From the NCBI GenBank assembly GCA_024743215.1, contig JANSWZ010000013.1, forward strand, positions 1 through 64,000: 64,000 nt of DNA, read 5' to 3'. Positions 55,808-64,000 of this stretch are shown piece after piece. Below the pieces are notes generated by a model. That model saw only the letters and a list, made by a program, of their open reading frames with translations. It made no database searches and was not told the DNA's origin. The translations under genes were made by a program, and so were the position numbers. Positions within the stretch are counted from its first letter, which is position 1, and every line of letters begins with the position of its first letter. This stretch comes from Alphaproteobacteria bacterium (GTDB lineage Bacteria > Pseudomonadota > Alphaproteobacteria > Rhizobiales > GCA-2746425).

Positions 55808-56847
55808 TGCTCGGGATGGACCTGACGGCACCTGAGTTTTGGTGGCAGAAAAAACCGACTCTATCAGCCTGGCTGTTATCTCCCATTGGAGCAATTTACG
55901 GGTGGTTGACAGTGCGCCGCATGCTACGAGCGCCAAGGGGAAACGCAGATATCCCGGTCTTGTGTATTGGCAATCTCACTATGGGGGGTGCTGGAAAGAC
56001 ACCTGCCACCCTTGCATTGGTGAACCACCTGGTGAACCTGGGGCACAAGCCTGGAATCCTGCTGCGCGGATATGGCGGAACGGAAAAAGGACCGCTCTTG
56101 GTCAAAAGCGGTCACAATGCGGGGCAGGTTGGCGATGAAGCATTGCTCTATGTCAATGTTGCTCCGACAGCTGTCTGTGCAGACAGGGTGGCCGGGGCAA
56201 CGCTCTTGGGGAAGGCGGGTGTGGACATCATTTTGATGGATGACGGGTTTCAGAACCCGTCGCTGCACAAGGATTTATCACTTATTGTGGTGGACACACA
56301 GACGGCATGGGGCAATGGATTGTGCTGTCCCGCAGGACCGTTACGCGCCCCCGTAAACAGCCAGTTGCAAAATGCCTCCGCAATCATTGCCCTTGGCGAT
56401 GGCGCTCGGGGAGGAGACGTTGAGGACGCCGCAAATCGTCACGACCTTCCCATATACCGCGGTGTGATGGTTCCCGTTCAAATGTCAGAGGATTTCGTCG
56501 GTCGACGTTTCATCGCTTATTCCGGCATTGGACGACCGGAGAAATTCTTCAAGTCTTTGACAGACGCAAATCTGGAAGCGGTGGAACGTTTTTCCTTTCC
56601 TGATCACCATGTGTTTACGGAACAGGATGCGGAAAAAATACTTTCCAGATGTCGCTCTCAAGATGCCATGCCGATCACAACCCAGAAGGACTTCGTCAGA
56701 TTGTTGGCAGCACCGGAGCATACATTTGCAGCTGAGCTACGCCAGGTCTCTAAGGTTCTGAAAATTCAAATTGAATGGGAGGACCCGGACAGCATAGATG
56801 AGATGCTCCGTGGCCTTATGGCCAGTTCGAACGGAGCAGGCGCTTGA
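55807..56847 (+). CDS. lpxK: Tetraacyldisaccharide 4'-kinase
   Basis: Phosphorylates the 4' position in lipid A synthesis, 346 aa. It has an N-terminal membrane helix, then the P-loop GNLTMGGAGKTPATLAL and the Walker-B-like DIILMDDGFQNPSLHKD. ATG 55807 shares a base with the waaA stop. It ends 12 bp before the convergent DUF2093 gene. Confidence 0.96.
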   Translation: MLGMDLTAPEFWWQKKPTLSAWLLSPIGAIYGWLTVRRMLRAPRGNADIPVLCIGNLTMGGAGKTPATLALVNHLVNLGHKPGILLRGYGGTEKGPLLVKSGHNAGQVGDEALLYVNVAPTAVCADRVAGATLLGKAGVDIILMDDGFQNPSLHKDLSLIVVDTQTAWGNGLCCPAGPLRAPVNSQLQNASAIIALGDGARGGDVEDAANRHDLPIYRGVMVPVQMSEDFVGRRFIAYSGIGRPEKFFKSLTDANLEAVERFSFPDHHVFTEQDAEKILSRCRSQDAMPITTQKDFVRLLAAPEHTFAAELRQVSKVLKIQIEWEDPDSIDEMLRGLMASSNGAGA

Positions 56848-56859
56848 TTCAGCGCCAAA

Positions 56860-57087
56860 CTACCGTGTCCGGCTTTGTCGGCTGGCAAGTTCAGCCTTGA
56901 GTGATGCCTCGATTGTTGCGTAGGCCTCTTGCCGGGCCACGCTCCAATATTTCAGCTCTTCAAGCTCTATCAACGTTGCAGTTATGGCGCATTTCACGTG
57001 GCTACCTGGGCGAACGACCTGAAAATCATTGTCCAGATAACGCAACTCCGCAAGCGAGCCACCCATGGGGGTCAGCTGATCAAGCAT
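56860..57087 (-). CDS. DUF2093 small protein
   Basis: A 75-aa protein with the pattern AELRYLDNDFQVVRPGSHVK and IELEELKYWSVARQEAYAT, which I recall as DUF2093, common beside lpxK in Hyphomicrobiales. Function unknown. It is convergent with lpxK and 45 bp downstream of the MATE gene stop on the other side. Confidence 0.85.
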   Translation of the reverse strand: MLDQLTPMGGSLAELRYLDNDFQVVRPGSHVKCAITATLIELEELKYWSVARQEAYATIEASLKAELASRQSRTR

Positions 57088-57132
57088 CTAAAAAATCTCC
57101 TTAAAGCCCACTACTAAATAGTCCCTCATGGC

Positions 57133-58611
57133 TCAATTGTGAAGAGTGGCGCTTTTGGCGCTGGAGAAGGCGGAAGCGCCACTGCGCCATAAGGGCGGCT
57201 TGCGTTCGTCCGGGTCTCGTGTGTCCAGTGTCCGCAGCACCCGGAAACAGACAATTATGGAGGCAAGACCAAACAGCAATGCGCCCACAGCCTGACCCAA
57301 AAGCACGCCTGTTGCCCCCATCCATACAGATCCCGCCCAAACAAATGGAATGGTCCCGATGGTGGCCTTGCCCCAATTGAACAGGGTCGACAACGTCGGA
57401 AACCCAAGATTGTTGAAAGCCGCATTGGCCACAAACAACCCGCCATTGAACAGAAAACCAAACGCTGCGACGGTGCAGAAAAAGCTGATCAATTCTGCCG
57501 CATTTTCGGTGGCATCGAATATGGAGATCACAAATCCCTGCAGCATGAACAGGATTGCCCAGACGAGAAGGCAGTAGCCGATCATCAAAATCAACGCATC
57601 GCGCATGGCTTGCCGAACACGGTCAAATTTCCTTGCTCCAAAATTCTGACCAAGGATTGGGCCAATTGCGCCTGACAGGGCAAATATGGCTCCGAACGCC
57701 ACCGGGATGATCCGTCCAATCACAGCCCAGCCGGCAACCGCATCATCGCCATAAGGCGCGATTGCGCCTGTGATGTATGCATTGCCGACAGGGGTTGCGA
57801 TATTGGTCAACACGGCGGGCAGGGCAATGCCTGCCAATGCGCTGGCATCTTCCGTCATACCACTGAGAGAGGGCATCCCGACCAGATCATGTATTTTAAT
57901 GGCGCCATAAAGGCCAATCATGACCATCACGATCCGAGAGCAAACCGTTGCAATGGCAGCGCCGGTAACGCCCAGATCAAACCCGAAAATGAACAGTGGG
58001 TCGAGCAAAGCTGCGGCGAAGCCTGCGCCAAGCGTGACATACATCGCCCGTTTTGCATCGCCCTGAGCGCGCAGCAGCCCGCTCAGGCACATGCCAAAAC
58101 CCATGATCGGCATGGACGGCAGGACAATCAGCAAAAAGCCCTTCGCAATTGTCTTGGTTTCGCCGCTAGCACCCAACAATGCCAGAGACGAATCCGCGAA
58201 CGCAATCATCAATGCGGCGACGGCAATGGTCACCAGCACGATAAAGGCGAGCGCTGAGCCTGCCATATGGCGGGCGCGCTCTCGCTCGCCTTGCCCGATG
58301 TAACGGGACACGAGGGCGGTTGCAGCAATGGTGATGCCGATACAGATGGAAACATTGAAAAACAGAATGGTTCCGGCATAGCCAATGGCGGCTGCCAGAT
58401 TTTGCTGGCCGAGTTGCGCAATGTAAAACAGATTTGCGAAATCAACGAGAAAAACCGCCATCAGGCCAACAGACCCGGTCGAGGTCATCACGAACACATG
58501 CCGCATGGTCGACCCTTCGACAAAACGTGCTTTGGGCGGCGTGTTTGCCGCCGTTGCCGCAGTGGCCACAGATCCAGTTCCTGCTGATTCAGGCTTGTCT
58601 TTGGCGGTCAT
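57133..58611 (-). CDS. MATE-family multidrug/toxin exporter
   Basis: This 492-aa inner-membrane antiporter has about twelve helices and MATE hallmarks (GQQNLAAAIGYAG, GFGMCLSGLLRAQGDAKRAM, GQNFGARKFDRV). It exports cationic compounds against a sodium or proton gradient. It is 30 bp downstream of the CPA2 antiporter on the same strand and may be the last gene of that operon. Confidence 0.94.
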   Translation of the reverse strand: MTAKDKPESAGTGSVATAATAANTPPKARFVEGSTMRHVFVMTSTGSVGLMAVFLVDFANLFYIAQLGQQNLAAAIGYAGTILFFNVSICIGITIAATALVSRYIGQGERERARHMAGSALAFIVLVTIAVAALMIAFADSSLALLGASGETKTIAKGFLLIVLPSMPIMGFGMCLSGLLRAQGDAKRAMYVTLGAGFAAALLDPLFIFGFDLGVTGAAIATVCSRIVMVMIGLYGAIKIHDLVGMPSLSGMTEDASALAGIALPAVLTNIATPVGNAYITGAIAPYGDDAVAGWAVIGRIIPVAFGAIFALSGAIGPILGQNFGARKFDRVRQAMRDALILMIGYCLLVWAILFMLQGFVISIFDATENAAELISFFCTVAAFGFLFNGGLFVANAAFNNLGFPTLSTLFNWGKATIGTIPFVWAGSVWMGATGVLLGQAVGALLFGLASIIVCFRVLRTLDTRDPDERKPPLWRSGASAFSSAKSATLHN

Positions 58612-58641
58612 TCACAATCCAGTCTTTGAGGTGTTGCGGGA

Positions 58642-60513
58642 CTAAAGATGAGGGCTTTTATCCGGAAGCTCGTCGGATTGAGTGCCTTCATTTTCATCCA
58701 CCAGTTCCCCGGTTTCCTTGGTAAGAGGCTTTGCCGGACGGCGGGGTGCCAGAAGGGGTTCTGGTTTGACCGTATTGATATGCAGGGTGTGGCGTGCAGC
58801 ATCGGGGTCGCCATCAGCCTGCATCTGAAGGCGCAGCTCATCTCGTTTTCTAACATCTTCTGCAATTTCTTCAATGCGCTCAGGTGGCACACCCAGACCT
58901 TTCAGGGCCTCAGTACCCATCCGCATCGCCGATTCAACGGATTCCCGGATTTCATAATCTACATCTGCCTGACGAAGTGCAATGGAATGCGAACGGTCAT
59001 TACTGCGGACATAGACTTTTGCCTGCGGTGCATTTTTTTGCACCATGCGGACGACCTGCGATGTCTGGGCCGCACCATCCGTGCAAACGATCACCATCCT
59101 TGCGCGTTCCAGACCCGCAGCGCGCAGCACATCCAGCCGACGCCCGTCGCCATAATAAATCTTGAAGCCGAATTTGGCGGCACTGCGGATACGCTCCGCA
59201 TTGTTGTCGATAATGGTCACATCAATACGCTCGGCCAGCAGAAGCTGGGACACCACCTGCCCAAACCGTCCAAAGCTGATCATGATGACATTGCCGGTAA
59301 CTTCGGAAAAGTCTTCTTCTATTTCTTCGCCGGCAACGGTTGGAATAAGCCTAGGTGCAAGGCTCATGGCCAAAGGCGAGAGGGCCATGGTTATGGTCGC
59401 AACGGCTGTCAATATGGAGGCATCCGTTGTGTTCATGAGGCCGGTTGCAACAGCTGCCGTGAACAGGACAAAGGCAAACTCACCATGTTGCGGCAGCAGC
59501 AGGGCTGTGCGCACTGCAACCGCATGCCCCAATCGGAACAGCCGGCCCAGCCCATAAAGAATGGCGGCTTTCAGGCTGATGAACAACAGGGCCGTAATGG
59601 CAATCAATGCCCAGTTCTCGGAGATAATGGTGAGATTGAGCGTCATGCCCACAGCCATGAAAAACAGGCCCATCAACAACCCCCTGAAGGGTTCAATATT
59701 GGCCTCCAACTCATGCCTGAATGACGAATCTGCCAGCATCACACCGGCCAGGAAGGCTCCCATGGCACTGGACATGCCAGCAAATTCAAGCAGGGCAGCA
59801 GCCCCGAACACCACCAAAAGTGCCGCGACCGTCATGATTTCATGGGCTTTGGAATTCGCCAGAATGCGGAACATGGGGTTCAGGAGATAGCGGCCAATCA
59901 CAACCAGCAACACAACGCTTCCGGCAATCAGGCCGAGTTCCAGAAAGGCGGTTGTTAAGCCAACAGGTTCACTGTCACCGCCCGTGCGCGGGGCAAGTGC
60001 CGCCACCATCGCCAACAGCGGCACGATGGCCAAATCCTGAAGCAGTAAAATTGAAAAACTCTTTTGTCCATAAGGCGTAGACAATTCGCCGCGCTCATTG
60101 AGGGTCTGAATACCGATAGCGGTGGAAGACAGGGCCAATCCCATTCCAACAACCAATGAGACCTGCCAGTTCAGACCAAACAGATAGACAATGGCGGTAA
60201 GCACCGCGCCTGTCACAAGAAGTTGCGCGCTGCCCAGCCCGAAGATGTCCCGCCGCATGCTCCAAAGCCTTGACGGCTTCAATTCAAGCCCAATGACAAA
60301 CAGCAGCAGAACCACGCCCAGCTCGGCCACTTTCAAAATGGATTCGCTTTCCGTGATCAATCGCAGGACCGGACCGATTACCACCCCGGCGGCCAGATAG
60401 CCCAGAATTGACCCAAATCCCAACCGCTTGCATATCGGCACTGCCAGAGCAGCTGCACCCAACAGGATCAGCGGTTCGGTAAAAAGGGATTCGCTTCCCG
60501 GAAGTGAAGCCAT
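58642..60513 (-). CDS. CPA2-family K+/H+ antiporter with RCK domain (KefB/KefC-like)
   Basis: This 623-aa protein has about twelve membrane segments (residues about 12-385; ALSSTAIGIQTLNERGEL and FMAVGMTLNLT are typical), then a cytosolic TrkA-N/RCK domain (VIMISFGRFGQVVSQLL) that binds nucleotide ligands. It moves potassium or another cation for protons. ATG 60513 is set by GGAG seven bases upstream; ATG 60519 is too close to that site. It lies 65 bp after the PII-like gene and upstream of MATE. Confidence 0.93.
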   Translation of the reverse strand: MASLPGSESLFTEPLILLGAAALAVPICKRLGFGSILGYLAAGVVIGPVLRLITESESILKVAELGVVLLLFVIGLELKPSRLWSMRRDIFGLGSAQLLVTGAVLTAIVYLFGLNWQVSLVVGMGLALSSTAIGIQTLNERGELSTPYGQKSFSILLLQDLAIVPLLAMVAALAPRTGGDSEPVGLTTAFLELGLIAGSVVLLVVIGRYLLNPMFRILANSKAHEIMTVAALLVVFGAAALLEFAGMSSAMGAFLAGVMLADSSFRHELEANIEPFRGLLMGLFFMAVGMTLNLTIISENWALIAITALLFISLKAAILYGLGRLFRLGHAVAVRTALLLPQHGEFAFVLFTAAVATGLMNTTDASILTAVATITMALSPLAMSLAPRLIPTVAGEEIEEDFSEVTGNVIMISFGRFGQVVSQLLLAERIDVTIIDNNAERIRSAAKFGFKIYYGDGRRLDVLRAAGLERARMVIVCTDGAAQTSQVVRMVQKNAPQAKVYVRSNDRSHSIALRQADVDYEIRESVESAMRMGTEALKGLGVPPERIEEIAEDVRKRDELRLQMQADGDPDAARHTLHINTVKPEPLLAPRRPAKPLTKETGELVDENEGTQSDELPDKSPHL

Positions 60514-60578
60514 CAACATTCTCCAGATCAGCGCCCAAACCGGTGCAGTTCAGACGAATCGGCTTGTTCAGTCTGATG

Positions 60579-60893
60579 TTAAAACAATTCCGGGCGCACC
60601 ACTTCCACATCAGACAGGGTGACAATGCCAACCTGTCTTGAGACGATTGCATAGGCTGCGCTCAGCACATCGTCCACACGACTTTCATCGAGAATGCACA
60701 CCAGTGCGACCATATGACCCGCTCGTGATAACGCATTTTCGCGATGCCATTGCCCGTCGGATCCATAGCCGCCAAGAGCTGGCAGAATGGTGTAACCGGT
60801 TACTTTTTCTTTGATCAGCGCGTCAGTGAGCCGACTTAGAATGGGCTCTTCAACGATGATTTCCAGTCGCTTTTTGCGAAATGTCTGTGTCAT
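60579..60893 (-). CDS. PII-like regulatory protein (SbtB-like)
   Basis: This 104-aa protein has a ferredoxin-like PII fold: RLEIIVEEPILSRLTDALIK, then TGYTILPALGGYGSDGQW in the T-loop region and SRQVGIVTLSDVEVV at the C-terminus. Its position right after sbtA, with the stop codons and start four bases apart, makes it the partner that binds SbtA and senses nucleotides. No cysteine-rich C-terminal R-loop of cyanobacterial SbtB is present. ATG 60893 has a GGGA site upstream. Confidence 0.85.
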   Translation of the reverse strand: MTQTFRKKRLEIIVEEPILSRLTDALIKEKVTGYTILPALGGYGSDGQWHRENALSRAGHMVALVCILDESRVDDVLSAAYAIVSRQVGIVTLSDVEVVRPELF

Positions 60894-60897
60894 GTTG

Positions 60898-61887
60898 TCA
60901 TCCCGCAATCCATGTTCCGATTAGATTATAGACCGGTATACCAATTACCAGATTAAATGGGAATGTAACGCCCAGCGACAGGGTCAGATAAATACTGGGT
61001 CGCGCTTCCGGCAAGGCAACACGCATGGCTGCAGGCACCGCTATGTAAGACGCTGATGCAGCCAATGTGCACAGCAGCGCAACACCACCCGCAGACAGGC
61101 CAATTATCCAGCCAAAGGGCGCAGCGATCACAGCGCCAATCAGCGGCATGGTCATTGCAAAAAACACCACCGGCAAGGTCAGAACCTTGCGGCTTTGGCG
61201 CAGCCCGCGCCCGGCAATGATGCCCATATCCAGCAAAAACAGACACAGCACACCCTGAAACGGGCTGACGATAAAGCTTTCAATCTTGCTGAGACCGTCT
61301 TCTCCGGTAATCCAGCCAATAACAAAAGCGCCGATCAGCATGACAATCGAACCATTCAGAAGAATTTCCCGAAATGGCACGGCTTGAACCGGTGCGCTGC
61401 TTTTATCGGAGCCATCAATGGCCTTCTTGGCCAGATACAGGCCGACCAGAATGGCCGGTGCTTCCATAGCTGCAGCAACCGCAACCATATAGCCTTCCGA
61501 ACTCATCTGCAGTGTTTTCAAAGCTTCGGTCGCTGCCACGAAAGTAACAATGGAAATGGAGCCATAATGGGCCGCAACCGCCGCTGCATCCACACGAGGC
61601 AGACGGCTGATCGCTGACAGATAGGCAAAGGCCACCAGGGGAATGAGTGAGGACAGCACGATGCCAGAAATCAGCGCCCCAACCAGCCGCGCGTCCATAC
61701 CATGGGCAGCCATGCCCGCACCGCCTTTGAAGCCAATGGCAAACATCAGATAAAGCGCAATGGTTTTGGCGACCTGCTCTGGAATGGCCAGATCAGATTT
61801 TGCCAGAGCTGCAGCAAGGCCCAGCACAAAAAACAGCACAACTGGAGAAAGCAGGTTCTGCCCTGCCAGTGCAAACATATCGGCCAT
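60898..61887 (-). CDS. sbtA: SbtA-family sodium-dependent bicarbonate transporter
   Basis: This 329-aa membrane protein has about ten helices in two inverted halves. Family features are YLMFAIGFKGGAGMA, AAHYGSISIVTFVAATEAL, and AAGGVALLCTLAASASYIAVPAAMRVALP, shown here in part (GGVALLCTLAASASYIAVP, AAMRVALPEARPSIYL). In cyanobacteria it imports bicarbonate. It is followed at once by a PII-like gene, the usual SbtB place. The ATG at 61887 is chosen from homology; no strong ribosome-binding site is seen. No carbon-fixation gene is in the window, so its role here is uncertain. Confidence 0.85.
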   Translation of the reverse strand: MADMFALAGQNLLSPVVLFFVLGLAAALAKSDLAIPEQVAKTIALYLMFAIGFKGGAGMAAHGMDARLVGALISGIVLSSLIPLVAFAYLSAISRLPRVDAAAVAAHYGSISIVTFVAATEALKTLQMSSEGYMVAVAAAMEAPAILVGLYLAKKAIDGSDKSSAPVQAVPFREILLNGSIVMLIGAFVIGWITGEDGLSKIESFIVSPFQGVLCLFLLDMGIIAGRGLRQSRKVLTLPVVFFAMTMPLIGAVIAAPFGWIIGLSAGGVALLCTLAASASYIAVPAAMRVALPEARPSIYLTLSLGVTFPFNLVIGIPVYNLIGTWIAG

Positions 61888-62006
61888 GTCGAGTAACACC
61901 AGAGAATTGGGAGCGGTTGTCTTTCTATAGCAGCTTTTGCACGATACAAAAGTGCAATGCGGCCGTAGAGCCGCAGGTTTCTGCCGTGGCCGCTCTAACC
62001 ACCTGA

Positions 62007-62032
62007 CATGCTGACAACATGCTGTCAGCATG
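62007..62032. promoter_or_regulatory. 26-bp palindrome between sbtA and uvrB
   Basis: CATGCTGACA and TGTCAGCATG are perfect 10-bp arms separated by ACATGC. The same stretch also reads as three 11-bp units from 62006 (ACATGCTGACA, ACATGCTGTCA, GCATGAGTGAC). It lies about 120 bp before sbtA and 70 bp before uvrB. It is not the GTTC-N7-GTTC LexA box expected for alphaproteobacterial SOS genes. It could be an operator for sbtA. Confidence 0.6.
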
Positions 62033-62101
62033 AGTGACAAAGTTCTGCCAAAAGCATTCTGGGACCTTCACATCAGAGCGCAGGCGCGCCATATTCCTAT
62101 C

Positions 62102-64000
62102 ATGACCAGTGACTCCAAAAAAAACAGTGGATTTGAAGAAGCTCCTCAGCAGGAACTGACCGGTGCGCCCTTGTCCGGTTCTGTATCGGATTGGGCTGAT
62201 GAAATCAGCCGCGAAGCTGGTGCGCCCGCCAATACTGCACCCGCAAACGTCGAACCGACTAAAACCAAACCAGCCAGACCGGCGCCCACAAAAGCCAGGA
62301 AGAAACCCGCCAAAACGGCAGGCCTTAAAACCGCGCGTGGCACGTCCATGGGCGGCCCGGCCTCAGCGAAGGACCGCGCCGCTGGCGGCCTCAACCCGGT
62401 TGCCGGGCTGGATATCTCGCTGGAAGATGCGGACAAGGTCGATAATTCCGGTGTGACCGCCACGGTCGCGGCGCTTTCGCGCCTCATTGAGACTGGCCGC
62501 AAGGAAATGGATGACGTCTGGGTGCCCCACCGCCCGGAACGTCCGTCGAAATCTGAAGGCGGTATTTCCTTTGATCTTGATTCGGAATTTGAACCGAAGG
62601 GCGATCAGCCAACAGCTATCAACGAACTTGTTTCAGGCCTGGTCGACGGCGAGCGAGATCAGGTGCTGCTGGGCGTCACTGGCTCCGGCAAGACTTATAC
62701 AGTTGCCAATATCATTGCTGAAACCAACCGGCCTGCGCTGATCCTGGCTCCAAATAAAACGCTTGCTGCCCAGCTTTATGGCGAGTTCAAAAGCTTCTTT
62801 CCGAACAATTCGGTTGAGTATTTCGTTTCCTATTACGATTACTATCAGCCGGAAGCCTATGTGCCGCGCTCCGACACCTATATCGAGAAAGAATCCTCGG
62901 TTAACGAGCAGATCGATCGCATGCGCCATTCGGCCACCCGCGCCTTGCTGGAGCGGGACGATGTGATCATCGTCGCCTCCGTATCCTGCATCTATGGTAT
63001 CGGATCGGTGGAAACCTATACGGCCATGACTTTTGAAATGAAGGTTGGCCAGAACATCGACCAGCGCCAGATCATGGCCGATCTTGTGGCCCTGCAATAC
63101 AAGCGCAATGATCAAGCCTTTCAGCGTGGCACTTTCCGCGTGCGCGGGGATACGCTGGAAATCTTCCCGGCGCACTATGAAGACCGCGCCTGGCGTCTGT
63201 CCATGTTTGGCGATGAAATTGAATCCATTACCGAATTCGATCCGCTGACGGGTCAAAAGAGCCAGAATCTGGATTCGATCAAAGTCTACGCCAACTCGCA
63301 TTACGTAACGCCCAAGCCAACCCTGCAACAGGCTGTCAAAAGCATTCGCGCGGAGTTGGTTCTGCGGCTGGCGGAACTCAACCAGGCCGGACGTTTGCTG
63401 GAAGCGCAGCGCCTGGAGCAGCGCACAAATTTTGACATTGAAATGATTGAAGCCACTGGTGCGTGCGCGGGCATTGAGAACTATTCGCGCTATCTGACAG
63501 GCCGCGCACCCGGCGAGCCGCCGCCCACATTGTTCGAATATCTGCCGGACAATGCACTCGTTTTCGTCGATGAAAGCCATGTTACTGTGCCTCAAATCGG
63601 GGCTATGTATCGCGGCGATTTTCGCCGCAAGGCAACGCTGGCCGAATATGGTTTTCGCTTGCCGTCCTGTATGGATAATCGCCCGCTGCGCTTTGAGGAA
63701 TGGAACGCCATGCGCCCGCCTTCCGTCTATGTCTCGGCTACCCCCGGCGGATGGGAGCTGGAGCAGACCGGCGGTGTCTTCTCAGAGCAGGTCATCCGAC
63801 CTACGGGCTTGATTGATCCACCTGTTGAAATCCGCCCGGCCACATCACAGGTCGATGATCTGCTGGGCGCGATCCGTGAAACCACAGCGCGAGGTTACCG
63901 CACGCTGGTTACGACGCTCACTAAGCGCATGTCGGAAGATCTGACCGAATATCTCCACGAAAACGGTGTCAGAGTGCGCTACATGCACTCCGATATTGAA
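62102..64000 (+). CDS. uvrB: Excinuclease ABC subunit UvrB (3' end outside window)
   Basis: Damage-recognition helicase of nucleotide-excision repair. From ATG 62102, 633 codons are open to the window edge. The conserved protein begins near residue 157 ([17 protein letters not shown]), with Walker A GVTGSGKT, the DNA-clamping hairpin [12 protein letters not shown] and helicase motif DESH. The first about 155 residues are an extra, Ala/Pro/Lys-rich region that includes [17 protein letters not shown], as found in some alphaproteobacterial UvrB proteins. The C-terminal UvrC-binding domain is outside the window. Confidence 0.97.
   Translation, partial: MTSDSKKNSGFEEAPQQELTGAPLSGSVSDWADEISREAGAPANTAPANVEPTKTKPARPAPTKARKKPAKTAGLKTARGTSMGGPASAKDRAAGGLNPVAGLDISLEDADKVDNSGVTATVAALSRLIETGRKEMDDVWVPHRPERPSKSEGGISFDLDSEFEPKGDQPTAINELVSGLVDGERDQVLLGVTGSGKTYTVANIIAETNRPALILAPNKTLAAQLYGEFKSFFPNNSVEYFVSYYDYYQPEAYVPRSDTYIEKESSVNEQIDRMRHSATRALLERDDVIIVASVSCIYGIGSVETYTAMTFEMKVGQNIDQRQIMADLVALQYKRNDQAFQRGTFRVRGDTLEIFPAHYEDRAWRLSMFGDEIESITEFDPLTGQKSQNLDSIKVYANSHYVTPKPTLQQAVKSIRAELVLRLAELNQAGRLLEAQRLEQRTNFDIEMIEATGACAGIENYSRYLTGRAPGEPPPTLFEYLPDNALVFVDESHVTVPQIGAMYRGDFRRKATLAEYGFRLPSCMDNRPLRFEEWNAMRPPSVYVSATPGGWELEQTGGVFSEQVIRPTGLIDPPVEIRPATSQVDDLLGAIRETTARGYRTLVTTLTKRMSEDLTEYLHENGVRVRYMHSDIE

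Noticed and set aside
58648-59724. 358-residue plus-strand open frame
   Set aside because: It lies entirely opposite the CPA2 antiporter gene, and its translation is His/Cys/Gln-rich with no recognisable domain.
62033-62101. LexA (SOS) box upstream of uvrB
   Set aside because: Only one GTTC half-site is present, without a partner at N7.

Overview
The window comes from the chromosome of an alphaproteobacterium, most probably a marine or host-associated member of the Hyphomicrobiales (Rhizobiales) with moderate GC content. The evidence is gene content and order. There is a CIRCE-controlled groES-groEL pair, an envelope block in the order pmbA, cysQ-like, DUF4170, MsbA-like ABC, DUF374 acyltransferase, waaA, lpxK, DUF2093, a DUF6101 gene, an ileS-lspA-DUF3035 lipoprotein run, an endonuclease-type MutL, and a UvrB with a long N-terminal extension. 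No tRNA, rRNA, CRISPR array, prophage or insertion sequence was recognised.

Layout. 1-2.7 kb: two tandem genes for 53-aa secreted peptides (one cut by the window edge), then a LysR regulator divergent from an aldo/keto reductase. 2.8-5.0 kb: groESL. 5.1-8.9 kb: a minus-strand run of a sigma-54 activator, an unknown secreted protein, a GNAT acetyltransferase and an EamA-type transporter. 9.1-10.4 kb: a membrane protein with a degenerate EAL domain. 10.4-15.6 kb: a 5.2-kb accessory segment (LysR, TRAP transporter, ureidoglycine aminohydrolase-like cupin) bounded by a 75-bp direct repeat of the 3' end of the EAL gene. 15.7-20.3 kb: an M16 peptidase pair, a CheY-like receiver and ribF. 20.4-35.6 kb: accessory metabolism between ribF and ileS. 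This comprises a MocR regulator with aminotransferase, amino-acid ABC transporter and DadA-like oxidase, an RraA-like pseudogene, an orphan flippase, an ADH/LysR pair, and a sugar ABC operon with two LacI-type operators. 36.1-57.1 kb: mostly conserved housekeeping genes. 57.1-61.9 kb: a probable four-gene operon of SbtA, PII-like protein, CPA2 antiporter and MATE exporter. 62.1 kb to the end: uvrB, truncated by the window edge.

How genes work together. The MocR block is a self-contained unit to import an amino acid or amine, transaminate it and oxidise it. The TRAP island pairs an import system with an enzyme of ureide (purine) breakdown whose metal ligands are all present. The ABC sugar operon lacks a local regulator but carries paired palindromes for one. 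WaaA, LpxK, the DUF374 acyltransferase and the MsbA-like exporter form a lipid A/Kdo and envelope group. LspA is followed directly by a lipoprotein gene, its likely type of substrate.

The most interesting points are the repeat-bounded TRAP/ureide island, the tandem micro-secreted peptides, the SbtA/PII/antiporter operon in a presumed heterotroph, and the 26-bp palindrome, also readable as three 11-bp units, between sbtA and uvrB.
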